Assembly: GCF_001713355.1 (NCBI RefSeq)
Contig: NZ_CP016448.1
Span: 2,232,001 to 2,296,000 of the forward strand
Source of the DNA: Methyloversatilis sp. RAC08
GTDB lineage: Bacteria > Pseudomonadota > Gammaproteobacteria > Burkholderiales > Rhodocyclaceae
Direction: 5' to 3'
DNA: 64,000 nucleotides
Each line of letters opens with the position of its first letter. Position 1 is the first letter of the stretch. A model generated the notes under the pieces. The model did no database searches. It was not told where the DNA came from and worked only from the letters and a program-made list of their open reading frames with translations. Shown here piece after piece: positions 1 through 8,047 of the stretch. The translations under genes and the position numbers were made by a program.

Positions 1-185
1 GCCAGCACGGCGAGCGAATCGTCGGTCGACCCGTCATCCACGACGACCACCTCGACCTTGTCGGCGGGGTAGCGCTGCGCCAGCGCACTGTCGATCGCCT
101 GTCCGACGAATTGCGCGTAGTTGTAGTTGCAGATGACGATGGAGAAGGACGGTGCGCGGGACGGTGCGCCGGACGGCGTGCTCAT
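1..185 (-). CDS. Glycosyltransferase family 2 (N-terminal fragment)
   Basis: Only the first 61 or so codons lie in the window; the gene runs off the left edge. After a short Pro/Ser-rich leader the protein shows FSIVICNYNYAQFVGQAID and then VEVVVVDDGSTDDSLAVL. These are the first beta strand and the nucleotide-sugar-binding DDGSTD segment of GT-A fold family 2 transferases. Such enzymes move a sugar from an NDP-sugar to a growing glycan or lipid carrier, usually on the cytoplasmic side of the membrane. The ATG at 185 overlaps the TGA of the upstream glycosyltransferase (ATGA), so the two are probably co-translated in a polysaccharide cluster. Donor and acceptor cannot be inferred. Confidence 0.85.
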   Translation of the reverse strand, partial: MSTPSGAPSRAPSFSIVICNYNYAQFVGQAIDSALAQRYPADKVEVVVVDDGSTDDSLAVL

Positions 186-1378
186 CGATGCGGCTCCAGC
201 AGGGTTTCGCAGCGATCGGCTACTGCCGCTATCGTCTGCTGCGGATCGTATCCGGCGTGACGCTGCGCGAAGGCGCGCGCAGCCTGACCGAGGGCTGCGT
301 TTGCGAGGGCCTTCCGGAACAGTGCCGATACGGCGGCGGCTGCATCGGGCATCACCACGGCGGCGACACCGAGGGTTTCGAGTCGTTTGGCAGTCATGAC
401 CTGTTCCATCTGTGACGGCAGCACGATCAGCGGCTTGCCGGCCAGCAACATCGCCGACACCGTGCCGTTGCCGCCATGGCACACCGCCAGATCGCAGTCG
501 CGCCGGGCCGCTTCCATGTCCAGCGGTTCGACGCTGATGCGCATCGATGCGCGCGAAAACGTGGCGACGGTCTGCGCCGAGGCGCCGGGCACATGGGCCA
601 GCACACGCGCCGGCAGCTTTGCCAGCGCGCCCAGTGCAGCATCGATCGCCGGATAACCAGGTTTCAGATAGGCGAACACACGCGGGCCGCTGCCCTCCGG
701 CCAGACGACGTCAGTGCCCTGGCCGAGGCTGAACAGTGGTCCGAGCCAGTGCGCGCCCGGGTGATCGGGGTAGTGATCGAGTTCGGCGAAACCCAGCATC
801 AGCGAGGCGTCGCAGGCGGTCAGTTCAGACAGGCTCGCCAGTGGCGGCGCGTCCAGCGCGAACAGCACCTCGTTCGCGGTTTTCCAGACGTGCGCTTCCG
901 AGTCGGCGACCCGCTTCATGTTTTCCTGCTGCCACCAGCGGAACGGCGGCACCGGCCGGCCAGCTGGCGGAATGCAGAAGCCGTCGCCCAGATTGACGCG
1001 CGGGGTGCCCAGCCCGCGGGAGGCGAGCAGCGCCGTCGGGGCGTGATCCATCACCAGCAGGTCGGGTTGCACGAGGTCGATCATCGCCCGCCAGGCCCGC
1101 GCGATACCGGTCAGCGCACGCGTGTTCAGGAAGCCGAAGCGCATCAGCAGTTCGGCATGGCTGATCGGCGGCGGCAGGCCGGTGACCTGGCCGATCCACA
1201 GCGGCGCCTGCAGCCAGCGCAGGTGATGCCGATGCAGCAGCGCTTCCGCGCCGAGCAGATCGCGCACGGCGAACACCGGTTCATGCCCGCGTGCGCGCAG
1301 CGCCAGGGCGATCGGCAGCAGCCGCGACAGGTGACCGTAGTCCCCGCCCAGTTCCCAGCAGAAAAGAATGCGCGCCAT
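182..1378 (-). CDS. MGT/GT1-like glycosyltransferase
   Basis: A 398-residue protein starting MARILFCWELGGDYGHLSRLL, the N-terminal Rossmann strand and acceptor-side loop of GT-B enzymes related to macrolide and UDP-glucuronosyl transferases. The C-terminal half carries CHGGNGTVSAMLLAGKPL followed by LPSQMEQ. This is the HGG-GT...P...Q donor-sugar-binding signature. No membrane segment or signal peptide is seen, so it should be cytoplasmic. It overlaps the GT2 gene downstream by 3 bases and has a paralog at 3836-5059 with the same N-terminal motif. It probably glycosylates a surface polysaccharide or lipid precursor; the substrate is unknown. Confidence 0.85.
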   Translation of the reverse strand: MARILFCWELGGDYGHLSRLLPIALALRARGHEPVFAVRDLLGAEALLHRHHLRWLQAPLWIGQVTGLPPPISHAELLMRFGFLNTRALTGIARAWRAMIDLVQPDLLVMDHAPTALLASRGLGTPRVNLGDGFCIPPAGRPVPPFRWWQQENMKRVADSEAHVWKTANEVLFALDAPPLASLSELTACDASLMLGFAELDHYPDHPGAHWLGPLFSLGQGTDVVWPEGSGPRVFAYLKPGYPAIDAALGALAKLPARVLAHVPGASAQTVATFSRASMRISVEPLDMEAARRDCDLAVCHGGNGTVSAMLLAGKPLIVLPSQMEQVMTAKRLETLGVAAVVMPDAAAAVSALFRKALANAALGQAARAFAQRHAGYDPQQTIAAVADRCETLLEPHR

Positions 1379-1406
1379 GGGTGCGATGGTAGCGGCTGCC
1401 CAAACA

Positions 1407-1432
1407 ACAACGGCACCCGCAGGTGCCGTTGT
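1407..1432 (-). terminator. Stem-loop terminator after PEP-CTERM gene
   Basis: A perfect 11-bp inverted repeat (1407-1417 with 1422-1432) around a 4-base loop lies just past the stop codon of the PEP-CTERM gene. On the minus strand it is followed by a T-rich TGTTTG stretch. This fits a rho-independent terminator separating that gene from the glycosyltransferases downstream. Confidence 0.7.
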
Positions 1433-1450
1433 GTGAAGGCTGTCGTGAAA

Positions 1451-2488
1451 TCAGCCGGGTTTGCGTCGTCGTGCCGCGGCCAGTCCGGCCAGCGCCAGTC
1501 CGGCGAGTGCGATGCTGGAGGGCTCGGGTACCGGGTTGCCGACGTCGCGCTGCGTGATGGCAAACGGCGCGGCGTTGTTTGCCGGGATCACCAGCTGCTG
1601 CGGGCCCGGATTGGCGAACGAGAAGTTGGTGGGGTCGCCACTGCGTGCGATCGCCTGGCCGGGGCTGCAGCCGAAACTGGGGATCGGGATCGGTTCTTCA
1701 TCATCAACCGTCGCGGCCGCGAACTGCGGCTGCTGTTCGACGACGTTACCGAACTGGATCGCGCCGTTGCCGTAGCCGTCTTCGACGAATTCGCCGTAGG
1801 AGCTGCAATCGGTGCCGCCCAGCATGTTTCCGGACACGGTGGCGATGATGTCGTACTGCAGCGTGAAGTCACCTGAGCGGATGCCCAGATCGGCAGAGAA
1901 GTCACGCGAGTTCTGCGAGATGCTCGCCAGTGCCGAGGGCGGGCATTCGATGTAGCTGTCGAGCTGACCGGTGCCGGCGTCGGTACAAGTGATGGTGCCG
2001 GTCGAAGCCAGATCAAGGCGAATGTCTTCGCGCGTCAGCTCGGTGCCGTCGATGCTGATGACGAGCTCGAGCCGGGTGCTGCCGGTCTGGCCGATTAATG
2101 CGTTGTAGAAGGCCAGTTCGGTATTGTCGACGCGGAAGTCGAAGTTGACGGCCTGGGTGCCGGTGACATCCACCAGCGTGCTGTAGCTGACGCGGCTCCA
2201 TGCCGTGAAGATGCCTTCGCCGGAGGAACGAGCGCCGAAATTGGCCTGACCGCCGCTTTCGTAGCCGTAGGTATGGAAGAACACGGAGTTGCCGCCCGGG
2301 GCATCCTTCCACAGGTAGTAGTCAACATTGCTGCCGGTCAGCGTCGGTTCGGTGATTTCCGAGCCGCCGCCGAGGCTGTAGCGCGCGTCGACCGAGATCG
2401 GATTGGCCTGTGCCTGAAGCGACAGAGCGCTGAAGGCTGCACCGATTGCCAGGGCGATGATTTTTGCGTTGGGAAGTCTGGCTTCCAT
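1451..2488 (-). CDS. PEP-CTERM sorting domain protein
   Basis: A 345-residue secreted protein. It begins with a basic stretch and hydrophobic core (KIIALAIGAAFSALSLQAQA, signal peptide). The body is rich in Ser, Gly, Asp and Tyr and low in Lys, with no enzyme motif that I recognise. It ends with VPEPSSIALAGLALAGLAAARRRKPG-type architecture: the PEP motif, a hydrophobic helix and a terminal Arg cluster that define substrates of exosortase. After cleavage the body would be released to or anchored in the outer surface or exopolysaccharide. A ribosome site (GGAG) precedes the ATG and a sigma-54-type promoter lies at 2525-2542. The flanking glycosyltransferases fit the known link between PEP-CTERM proteins and exopolysaccharide. 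Confidence 0.9.
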   Translation of the reverse strand: MEARLPNAKIIALAIGAAFSALSLQAQANPISVDARYSLGGGSEITEPTLTGSNVDYYLWKDAPGGNSVFFHTYGYESGGQANFGARSSGEGIFTAWSRVSYSTLVDVTGTQAVNFDFRVDNTELAFYNALIGQTGSTRLELVISIDGTELTREDIRLDLASTGTITCTDAGTGQLDSYIECPPSALASISQNSRDFSADLGIRSGDFTLQYDIIATVSGNMLGGTDCSSYGEFVEDGYGNGAIQFGNVVEQQPQFAAATVDDEEPIPIPSFGCSPGQAIARSGDPTNFSFANPGPQQLVIPANNAAPFAITQRDVGNPVPEPSSIALAGLALAGLAAARRRKPG

Positions 2489-2524
2489 GGGCTACTCCGG
2501 TTGGGTTGAGGTGTGAACGCTCTC

Positions 2525-2542
2525 AAGCAAAAACGAGGCCCA
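2525..2542 (-). promoter_or_regulatory. Candidate sigma-54 (-24/-12) promoter
   Basis: Read on the minus strand the site is TGGGCCTCGTTTTTGCTT. It has GG and GC separated by exactly 10 bases and matches the RpoN consensus (TTGGCACG-N4-TTGCTT) at most conserved positions. The GC doublet lies about 40 bp upstream of the ATG of the PEP-CTERM gene, leaving room for a short leader with a GGAG ribosome site. RpoN together with the PrsK/PrsR two-component system is known to control PEP-CTERM genes in related bacteria; assignment here is inferred from sequence only. Confidence 0.5.
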
Positions 2543-2612
2543 AAAAAAATCGTCAAATAATCAATGACGTGATCAGCCTCTATTACCGAAGTGTTAAAAA
2601 ATCTGACGGAAT

Positions 2613-3689
2613 CTAAATTAAAAGCGCACGAATCAATGGCGCAAAACACGTTTGCGGCGAAAAGTGAAGTGCTGCGTAGTCATGCGCGCGCGCGCCGATC
2701 TGGTCGCGCAATGTCGCGTCGGCCAGCAGTTCGCGACAGTGCCGCGCAAAGCCCTCCGGATCATCGGCAACACGGAAGCAGCGGCCGGTCTCGTCATCCA
2801 GTCCGCGTGCGCCTTCTATGGTCGTGACCAGCGGTACGCCATGACCGAGCGCCTCGACGTTCTTGATCTTCAGGCCCGAACCCCAGCGCACCGGATTGAT
2901 GGCAACGTCGATGCGGCCCCAGATGGCGGTGTAGTCCGCGACGAAGCCGTGCGCGATGGCGGCCACCCCGGTGGGCGGTGTCCACATCTGGCACACCGAC
3001 CCCCATACATGCAGTTCGGCCGTCACGCCTTCCAGCGCCGGCCACACCTCATGGGCGAACCAGTCCAGTGCATCGACATTGCCGCGCCAGCCACTGGCGA
3101 CAAAGCCCAGCACGCGCCCCTGTGCGCGCACCGGCTGGCGGGCGAACATCACCGGGTGCGGCACGCACAGCGCGCGTGACCCGATGGCGGCCGCCACGCG
3201 CCGCGCATCATCCTGCTGGATCAGCAGAACGTGATCGTAGCGGGCCAGCCGCTGCATTTCCTCGTCGAACGACAGATCGATTCCACCCCAGGGCGCAAGG
3301 CCGGCGCGCGCGCGCGACGCCACGTTGTCGCTGACCAGATCATGCGTGTCCAGGATGCGCAGCACGCCGGGTGGCAGCGCATCGACCAGAAAATCCAGCC
3401 GCAGGCGCGCAAGGATGCAGGCATGCGCGCCGATTGCGCCGACGATTTCGGCCAGTCGGCTGCAGGCGGCCGCCGGTTCCGCATCGGCGCAGGCATGCAG
3501 CGTGGCCGACACACGCAGCGCGGCGAGCCGCTTGTGGTCCGCATCGCCGACCGGCGCGAGGCAGAACAGGTGCAGGTCGAACAGCTGGCCGAGCATCCAG
3601 GCCAGCGCCAGATTGCGCGTGCGCTCGCCGCCGCCCAGACGCCAGAACGGGTCATGGGTGACGAACAGGACGACCCGGCGCGCCGTCAT
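2613..3689 (-). CDS. Glycosyltransferase family 4 / group 1
   Basis: A 358-residue GT-B glycosyltransferase. The N-terminus RRVVLFVTHDPFWRLGGGERTRN has the Gly-rich loop typical of group 1 transferases. The C-terminal domain shows SGLKIKNVEALGHGVPLVTT, then GRCFRVADDPEGFA. This is the EALGxGxPLV donor-binding region seen in enzymes using UDP- or GDP-sugars. No signal peptide or transmembrane segment is evident. It sits between the PEP-CTERM gene (same strand, 124-bp gap holding a promoter) and a divergent MGT-like transferase. A role in exopolysaccharide assembly is inferred from the neighbourhood. Confidence 0.82.
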   Translation of the reverse strand: MTARRVVLFVTHDPFWRLGGGERTRNLALAWMLGQLFDLHLFCLAPVGDADHKRLAALRVSATLHACADAEPAAACSRLAEIVGAIGAHACILARLRLDFLVDALPPGVLRILDTHDLVSDNVASRARAGLAPWGGIDLSFDEEMQRLARYDHVLLIQQDDARRVAAAIGSRALCVPHPVMFARQPVRAQGRVLGFVASGWRGNVDALDWFAHEVWPALEGVTAELHVWGSVCQMWTPPTGVAAIAHGFVADYTAIWGRIDVAINPVRWGSGLKIKNVEALGHGVPLVTTIEGARGLDDETGRCFRVADDPEGFARHCRELLADATLRDQIGARAHDYAALHFSPQTCFAPLIRALLI

Positions 3690-3835
3690 GGCCGACTGCC
3701 CGGCGCGTGACAGGGCGCGTGCGGCGCCCGTATGCTCTGCGCCTGCATCATGTCATTGCCGGATGGGTCGGACACCATGGAAAACCCCTGCGCTCGGTCG
3801 GAATGGACGCGCGATTCTTGCACAGGCGTACCGCG

Positions 3836-5059
3836 GTGAGCCGCGTGCTGCTTGCCTGGGAGCTCGGCGCCAACATGGGCCATCTCGACCGCATGCTGCT
3901 GACTGCGCGCGAACTGCGCCGGCGCGGTCATGAGGTGACGTTTGCGCTGAAGGATCTTTCGCGCGCGCACGGACGCGTGGTCAGCGAAGGGTTTTCGGTG
4001 GTGCAATCGCCGATCTGGTTGCCGCGCATGGCCAAATCGCCCGGTCTGGTCAATTTTTCAGCGGTGCTGGCGTCGGCCGGCTGGCTCGACCCGGCAGGAC
4101 TGGCCGGGTTGCTGTCCGGCTGGCGCACGCTGTTCGATCTGTGCAGCCCTGATCTGCTGGTGTGCGACCACGCGCCGACCGCGATGCTGGCGGCGCGCGC
4201 GTGCCGCTTTCCAGTCGCTGCGGTCGGCAACGGTTTCGAAGTGCCGGCCTTCGGCGACGTGTTTCCGGCGCTGCATTACTGGGACGCGGCCGACACCGCA
4301 GTCTGCGCGGCCAGCGACGCCACCGTGCTGCGGGCGGTCAATGCCGCGCTCGCGGCGCTGGGTCAGCCCGGTCTGCCCAGACTCACCGCCTTGTTTGCCG
4401 ACATCCTTTGCATTGTTGCTTCGCTGCCGGAGCTGGCGCATTACCCGGTCTATCCGGACAGCGTGGTGCGTGTCGGCCCGAGTTTCGTCGACGACGCCGG
4501 CGCGCAGCCGCAGTGGCCCAAGGATGAAGGTAAGGATGATCGCGAAGGCATCCCCGTGTTCGCCTATCTGTCGCCCGAGCACGCCGACTTCGCGCCGTTG
4601 ATGGCAGCCCTGCGCCAGCCCGGGCTGCGCAGTGTGGTGCATGCGAAGGGGCTCTCCGCCGCCACGGCGCGCGAACTGGGTGCGCCCAACATCCGTTTCG
4701 AAGCGGCGCCGGTGCGCATGGACCTGGCCACTGCGCAGGCGCGCATCGTGCTGTCGCACGCCAGTGTCGGCACCGTCAGCGCCGCCGCGCTGGCCGGCTG
4801 CGTGCAACTCGTGCTGCCCAATCACATGGAGCAGTACATGGTGGGCCGCCGCGTGGTCGAAGCCGGCATCGGGCTGATGGTCGAGCCGGGCAGCCGCGGC
4901 ACCGACTACCCGGCGCTGCTGCGCCGGCTGATCGACGACACCGCATTCTCCGAGGCCGCGCTCGCGCTGGCCGGGCGTCATGCCGGCGTGCGACCGGACC
5001 ATACCGGGGTACAGGTCGTCGACGCGCTGGCGCAGCGTCTCGCGCTCGGCACCTCGTGA
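3836..5059 (+). CDS. MGT/GT1-like glycosyltransferase paralog
   Basis: From the GTG at 3836 the protein is about 407 residues and starts VSRVLLAWELGANMGHLDRM. This aligns directly with the start of the paralog at 182-1378, which is why I prefer it to the in-frame ATG codons at 3707 and 3803. The C-terminal region has LSHASVGTVSAAALAGC then LPNHMEQYMVGRRV. This keeps the overall donor-site layout, but the HGG of the paralog is replaced by HAS. That could mean a different donor or reduced activity. It is divergent from the GT4 gene. Cytoplasmic, probably acting on a polysaccharide or lipid-linked acceptor. Confidence 0.78.
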   Translation: MSRVLLAWELGANMGHLDRMLLTARELRRRGHEVTFALKDLSRAHGRVVSEGFSVVQSPIWLPRMAKSPGLVNFSAVLASAGWLDPAGLAGLLSGWRTLFDLCSPDLLVCDHAPTAMLAARACRFPVAAVGNGFEVPAFGDVFPALHYWDAADTAVCAASDATVLRAVNAALAALGQPGLPRLTALFADILCIVASLPELAHYPVYPDSVVRVGPSFVDDAGAQPQWPKDEGKDDREGIPVFAYLSPEHADFAPLMAALRQPGLRSVVHAKGLSAATARELGAPNIRFEAAPVRMDLATAQARIVLSHASVGTVSAAALAGCVQLVLPNHMEQYMVGRRVVEAGIGLMVEPGSRGTDYPALLRRLIDDTAFSEAALALAGRHAGVRPDHTGVQVVDALAQRLALGTS

Positions 5060-5099
5060 CCCGCAGCGGAACCCCTGCCGCGGCCGGCGTCCAAGGCGC

Positions 5100-6194
5100 A
5101 TGACGCCCCCTCACGCAGACCTTCTGCTGCGCCGCCTGCTGCTCAAGCTGCCGCTGCTCGCCGCCCTGCCGGCGCTGGCGCACGGTCCGGAGTTCGACCC
5201 GGTCGTGCGCGGCGCACCCCTCATGCTGCCGCGGGATCATGGATCGCATCCGCGCCACCGCATCGAGTGGTGGTACATCACCGGCTGGCTGGAGCGCGAT
5301 GGTGCTGCGCCGGTCGGCTTCCAGCTCACCTTCTTCCGCGTGCGCCAGCCCGCACACGACGCCAGTACCAGCCGCTTCGCACCGGGCCAGATCCTGTTTG
5401 CGCATGCTGCGGTGTCGGACGCCGCGCGCGGCCGCCTGCTGCATGCGCAGAAGATTGCGCGCGCCGGCTTCGGCCTGGCCGAGGCGTCTGTGAGCGATCT
5501 GGACGTGTTCATCGACGACTGGAGCCTGCGCCGCGAACCGGCGCCGGAGCGGCTGATGGCGCGCATCACCGCACCCGACTTCGGCTATGCACTTGATTTC
5601 ACGCCGACACAGCCGGTGCTCTGGCAGGGCGACGCCGGTTTCAGCCAGAAGGCGGCCGATCCAGCGCACGCCAGTCACTACCTGAGCTGGCCGCAACTCG
5701 CGGTGTCCGGCACGCTGGGCATCGGCCAGCGCCGGCAGCGCGTGCGCGGCCGCGCGTGGCTGGACCATGAATGGTCCAGCGCGCTGATGCCGGACGGCGC
5801 CACCGGCTGGGACTGGCTGGGGCTGAATCTGGATGATGGCGGCGCCTTGATGGTGTTCCGCATGCGCGATGGCGAGGGCCGCGCGATGTGGGCGGCGGCG
5901 ACGCTGCGCGCGGCGAGCGGCGAGCGGCAGTTCGCACCGTCGGACATCGAATTCACCGTGCAGCGCACCTGGCTCAGCCCGCGCACCGGCGGCCGCTATC
6001 CGGTTGCGTTGACCATCCGCGTCGGCGATCGTCGCTTTGCGCTGCAGCCGTTGATGGACGATCAGGAACTGGACAGTCGCGCCAGCAGCGGCGCCATCTA
6101 CTGGGAAGGCGCGGTCAGCGCATCGGAGGCGGGGCGGCCGGTCGGACGCGGCTATCTGGAGCTGACCGGCTACGCGGGCGCGCTGCGCCTCTGA
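5100..6194 (+). CDS. Secreted lipocalin-like / CrtC-family hydrolase
   Basis: A 364-residue protein. The ATG at 5100 is followed by an Arg-rich, Leu-rich signal sequence (RRLLLKLPLLAALPALAHG). The mature part carries HRIEWWYITGWLE and GFQLTFFRVR near the N-terminus and RAWLDHEWSSALMPDGATGWDWLGL further on. These are hallmarks of the predicted secreted hydrolase family (COG5621), whose fold is a double lipocalin related to carotenoid 1,2-hydratase CrtC. In other bacteria members are often encoded beside an ABC transporter; no such genes are adjacent here. No carotenoid genes are in view, so a true CrtC role is unlikely. Periplasmic location is inferred. Confidence 0.78.
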   Translation: MTPPHADLLLRRLLLKLPLLAALPALAHGPEFDPVVRGAPLMLPRDHGSHPRHRIEWWYITGWLERDGAAPVGFQLTFFRVRQPAHDASTSRFAPGQILFAHAAVSDAARGRLLHAQKIARAGFGLAEASVSDLDVFIDDWSLRREPAPERLMARITAPDFGYALDFTPTQPVLWQGDAGFSQKAADPAHASHYLSWPQLAVSGTLGIGQRRQRVRGRAWLDHEWSSALMPDGATGWDWLGLNLDDGGALMVFRMRDGEGRAMWAAATLRAASGERQFAPSDIEFTVQRTWLSPRTGGRYPVALTIRVGDRRFALQPLMDDQELDSRASSGAIYWEGAVSASEAGRPVGRGYLELTGYAGALRL

Positions 6195-6212
6195 CGCGGG
6201 CAGCGACGGCGC

Positions 6213-7118
6213 TCAGAGCCGCCGCGCAATCGTCACTGCGAACGCAGACCCGCTGCCCACCAGACCGCACCAGCTGCGCATCAGCCAGCCGTCGGGCAGG
6301 TCGTCATGGCTCAGCGCCTCGTCGCGGTGGGCGCATTCGTCGGCCTGGCACTCGATCAGCAGTGCGCGCAGGGCCGGGTAGCCCGCATCCTCCGGCAGCC
6401 GGTCGATCTGCTGCTGGTAGTGCTGGTCGACGAAGGTTTCGACTGCGCCGATGGTGCCAAATACGGCACGTGCGCCGAACAGCGCCGGCAGTGCGCCGGT
6501 CGTGAAGCCGGCGACGCGCCAGCCGGGCAGCAGAACACTGCGACGCAATGGCGGCAGCAGCGCCGAAATCAGTTCGAGGTGCTTCTGCTCCGTTGCCAGA
6601 TGGCGCTGCGCGAATTCGCGCACCACCGGGTCGCGCGATACGGCAAGGATGCCGCGGTAGATCCACACCGCGCCGGTTTCGCCGGCGTGGTCCGAACGCA
6701 GTTCGCCGATCAGGTCATCCGGCACGCCCGGCGTATCGAGTGCGCGCGCGACGCGCTGCATGGATGGACGCACGCGCAGGAAGCCCCGGTAGGCGACTTC
6801 GAGCAGACTGGCCACGCCCGGCAACGCACCCGCCCGGGCCAGCCAGCGCCAGCCGGGCAGGGCCGCCCACAGCGCGATGAAGGCGCGCGCGCCACTGAGC
6901 ACCTCGCCGTTGTCGCGCCGCACGTGAAACCGCGCCAGATAGCTCGCCCGGTCGCCCGCTGCCGGCAGTGGCACCCGCGTGTCGCTGACGTCCACCCAGT
7001 GCAGCGGCCGCAGCGGGCGCAGGCCCTGATAGACGCCGACTTCGCGCCGGCACAGCGGGCAGTCGCCGTCGTACAGCACGGTCAGGCCATTGCAGGGATC
7101 GATGTCGGGCGTGGTCAT
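6213..7118 (-). CDS. DCC (DUF393) - COQ7 fusion, demethoxyubiquinone hydroxylase
   Basis: Two domains in one 301-residue protein. Residues about 10-120 form a DCC/DUF393 thiol-disulfide oxidoreductase domain with LYDGDCPLCRREV (the DxxCxxC motif). Residues about 138-301 form a COQ7 di-iron hydroxylase: SDHAGETGAVWIYRG, ATEQKHLE, ETFVDQHY and ECQADECAHRDE supply the expected Glu/His iron ligands. COQ7 hydroxylates C6 of demethoxyubiquinol late in ubiquinone synthesis at the membrane. I chose the ATG at 7118; an in-frame GTG at 7151 would add 11 residues. The fused redox domain is unusual and might deliver electrons or protect the di-iron site; that is inference. The gene stands alone, convergent with the upstream hydrolase. 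Confidence 0.85.
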   Translation of the reverse strand: MTTPDIDPCNGLTVLYDGDCPLCRREVGVYQGLRPLRPLHWVDVSDTRVPLPAAGDRASYLARFHVRRDNGEVLSGARAFIALWAALPGWRWLARAGALPGVASLLEVAYRGFLRVRPSMQRVARALDTPGVPDDLIGELRSDHAGETGAVWIYRGILAVSRDPVVREFAQRHLATEQKHLELISALLPPLRRSVLLPGWRVAGFTTGALPALFGARAVFGTIGAVETFVDQHYQQQIDRLPEDAGYPALRALLIECQADECAHRDEALSHDDLPDGWLMRSWCGLVGSGSAFAVTIARRL

Positions 7119-7261
7119 GGCGAGCGATGGAAGGGAAGGGAAGAAAGACACGACGACGACTACGCTCAGACGCGGCGGAACGGCAATTGTTCAACCCGGC
7201 TGCGCTCACCTTTCGTGCTAATTTCACGCCCCGCCCTCGGACCGCCAAACCGTAAAGCATC

Positions 7262-7837
7262 ATGGAAGCCTTCATCGTGTCGACCGGCGTGGTCGCCCTG
7301 GCCGAGATCGGCGACAAGACCCAGCTGCTGGCCTTCATTCTGGCCGCACGCTTCAGGAAACCCCTGCCCATCATCGCCGGCATCCTGTGTGCGACGCTGG
7401 TCAACCACGGTCTGGCGGGCGCGCTGGGCGGCTGGATCACCTCGGTGCTGAGCCCGGAGGTGTTGCGCTGGGTGCTCGGCCTGTCCTTCATCGGCATGGC
7501 CATCTGGACGCTGATCCCGGACCGGATCGAAGACGAGGAAACGAAGGTCGCCGCGCGTCTCGGCGTGTTCGGGGCCACGCTGGTCACCTTCTTCCTGGCC
7601 GAAATGGGCGACAAGACGCAGATCGCCACCATCGCCATGGCAGCGCACTACGCCAGTCCGCTGCTGGTCGTGATGGGTACCACGCTGGGCATGCTGATCG
7701 CCGATGTGCCGGCGGTATTCGTCGGCGACCGCTTCGGCGCGAAGATTCCGATGAAGCTCGTGCACGGCATTGCCGCCGCGATCTTCGCCGCACTCGGTCT
7801 GCTGACCCTGCTTGGCGTCGATCGCCTGCTCGGATAG
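7262..7837 (+). CDS. TMEM165/GDT1 family cation exporter
   Basis: A 191-residue integral membrane protein with two homologous halves. Each has the family signature E-x-G-D-K-T: AEIGDKTQLLAF near the N-terminus and AEMGDKTQIATI in the middle. About six hydrophobic segments are visible. This family (formerly UPF0016, including MneA) exports Mn2+ or exchanges Ca2+ and Mn2+ across the inner membrane. Many bacterial members follow a yybP-ykoY manganese riboswitch; I looked upstream at 7119-7261 and saw none. The gene appears monocistronic. Confidence 0.88.
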   Translation: MEAFIVSTGVVALAEIGDKTQLLAFILAARFRKPLPIIAGILCATLVNHGLAGALGGWITSVLSPEVLRWVLGLSFIGMAIWTLIPDRIEDEETKVAARLGVFGATLVTFFLAEMGDKTQIATIAMAAHYASPLLVVMGTTLGMLIADVPAVFVGDRFGAKIPMKLVHGIAAAIFAALGLLTLLGVDRLLG

Positions 7838-8047
7838 TTTCATCACGCACCTCCCGACGAGTCGGTTCAAGGCAGCGTGACATTTTTCCGATAATGACTG
7901 CACGAGATGCTTCGCGCCGGGACGGCGCTGGCATATTGGGTTCCAGCGTTCGCCAAGGGACACGGAAACCTTCAACGGGGCGCAGACGGCATCGCCCCGG
8001 CGCGCGCAGGAAAAACCAGACAAAAGGGCAGGCAAGACACATTCGGC

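Noticed and set aside
476-1876. Long plus-strand open frame across the glycosyltransferase and PEP-CTERM genes
   Set aside because: Its product is Arg/Gln-rich low-complexity sequence, typical of the antisense frame of GC-rich genes; the minus-strand genes have clear domains. The same holds for long antisense frames at 7166-9910, 11744-13504, 22233-24452, 36106-38190, 38187-39743, 41166-43382, 59693-61843 and 62633-64000.
5100-6194. True carotenoid hydratase CrtC
   Set aside because: The fold motifs match, but there are no carotenoid genes nearby and the protein carries a secretion signal, so the broader secreted hydrolase family is the safer call.
7119-7261. Manganese (yybP-ykoY) riboswitch before the GDT1-type gene
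   Set aside because: Such a riboswitch is common before this family, but the conserved core and hairpins are not present in the 143-bp gap.
7838-8047. c-di-GMP (GEMM) riboswitch before the GGDEF-EAL gene
   Set aside because: Only a weak GGGGCG/CGCCCC hairpin is seen; the GEMM core motifs are missing.
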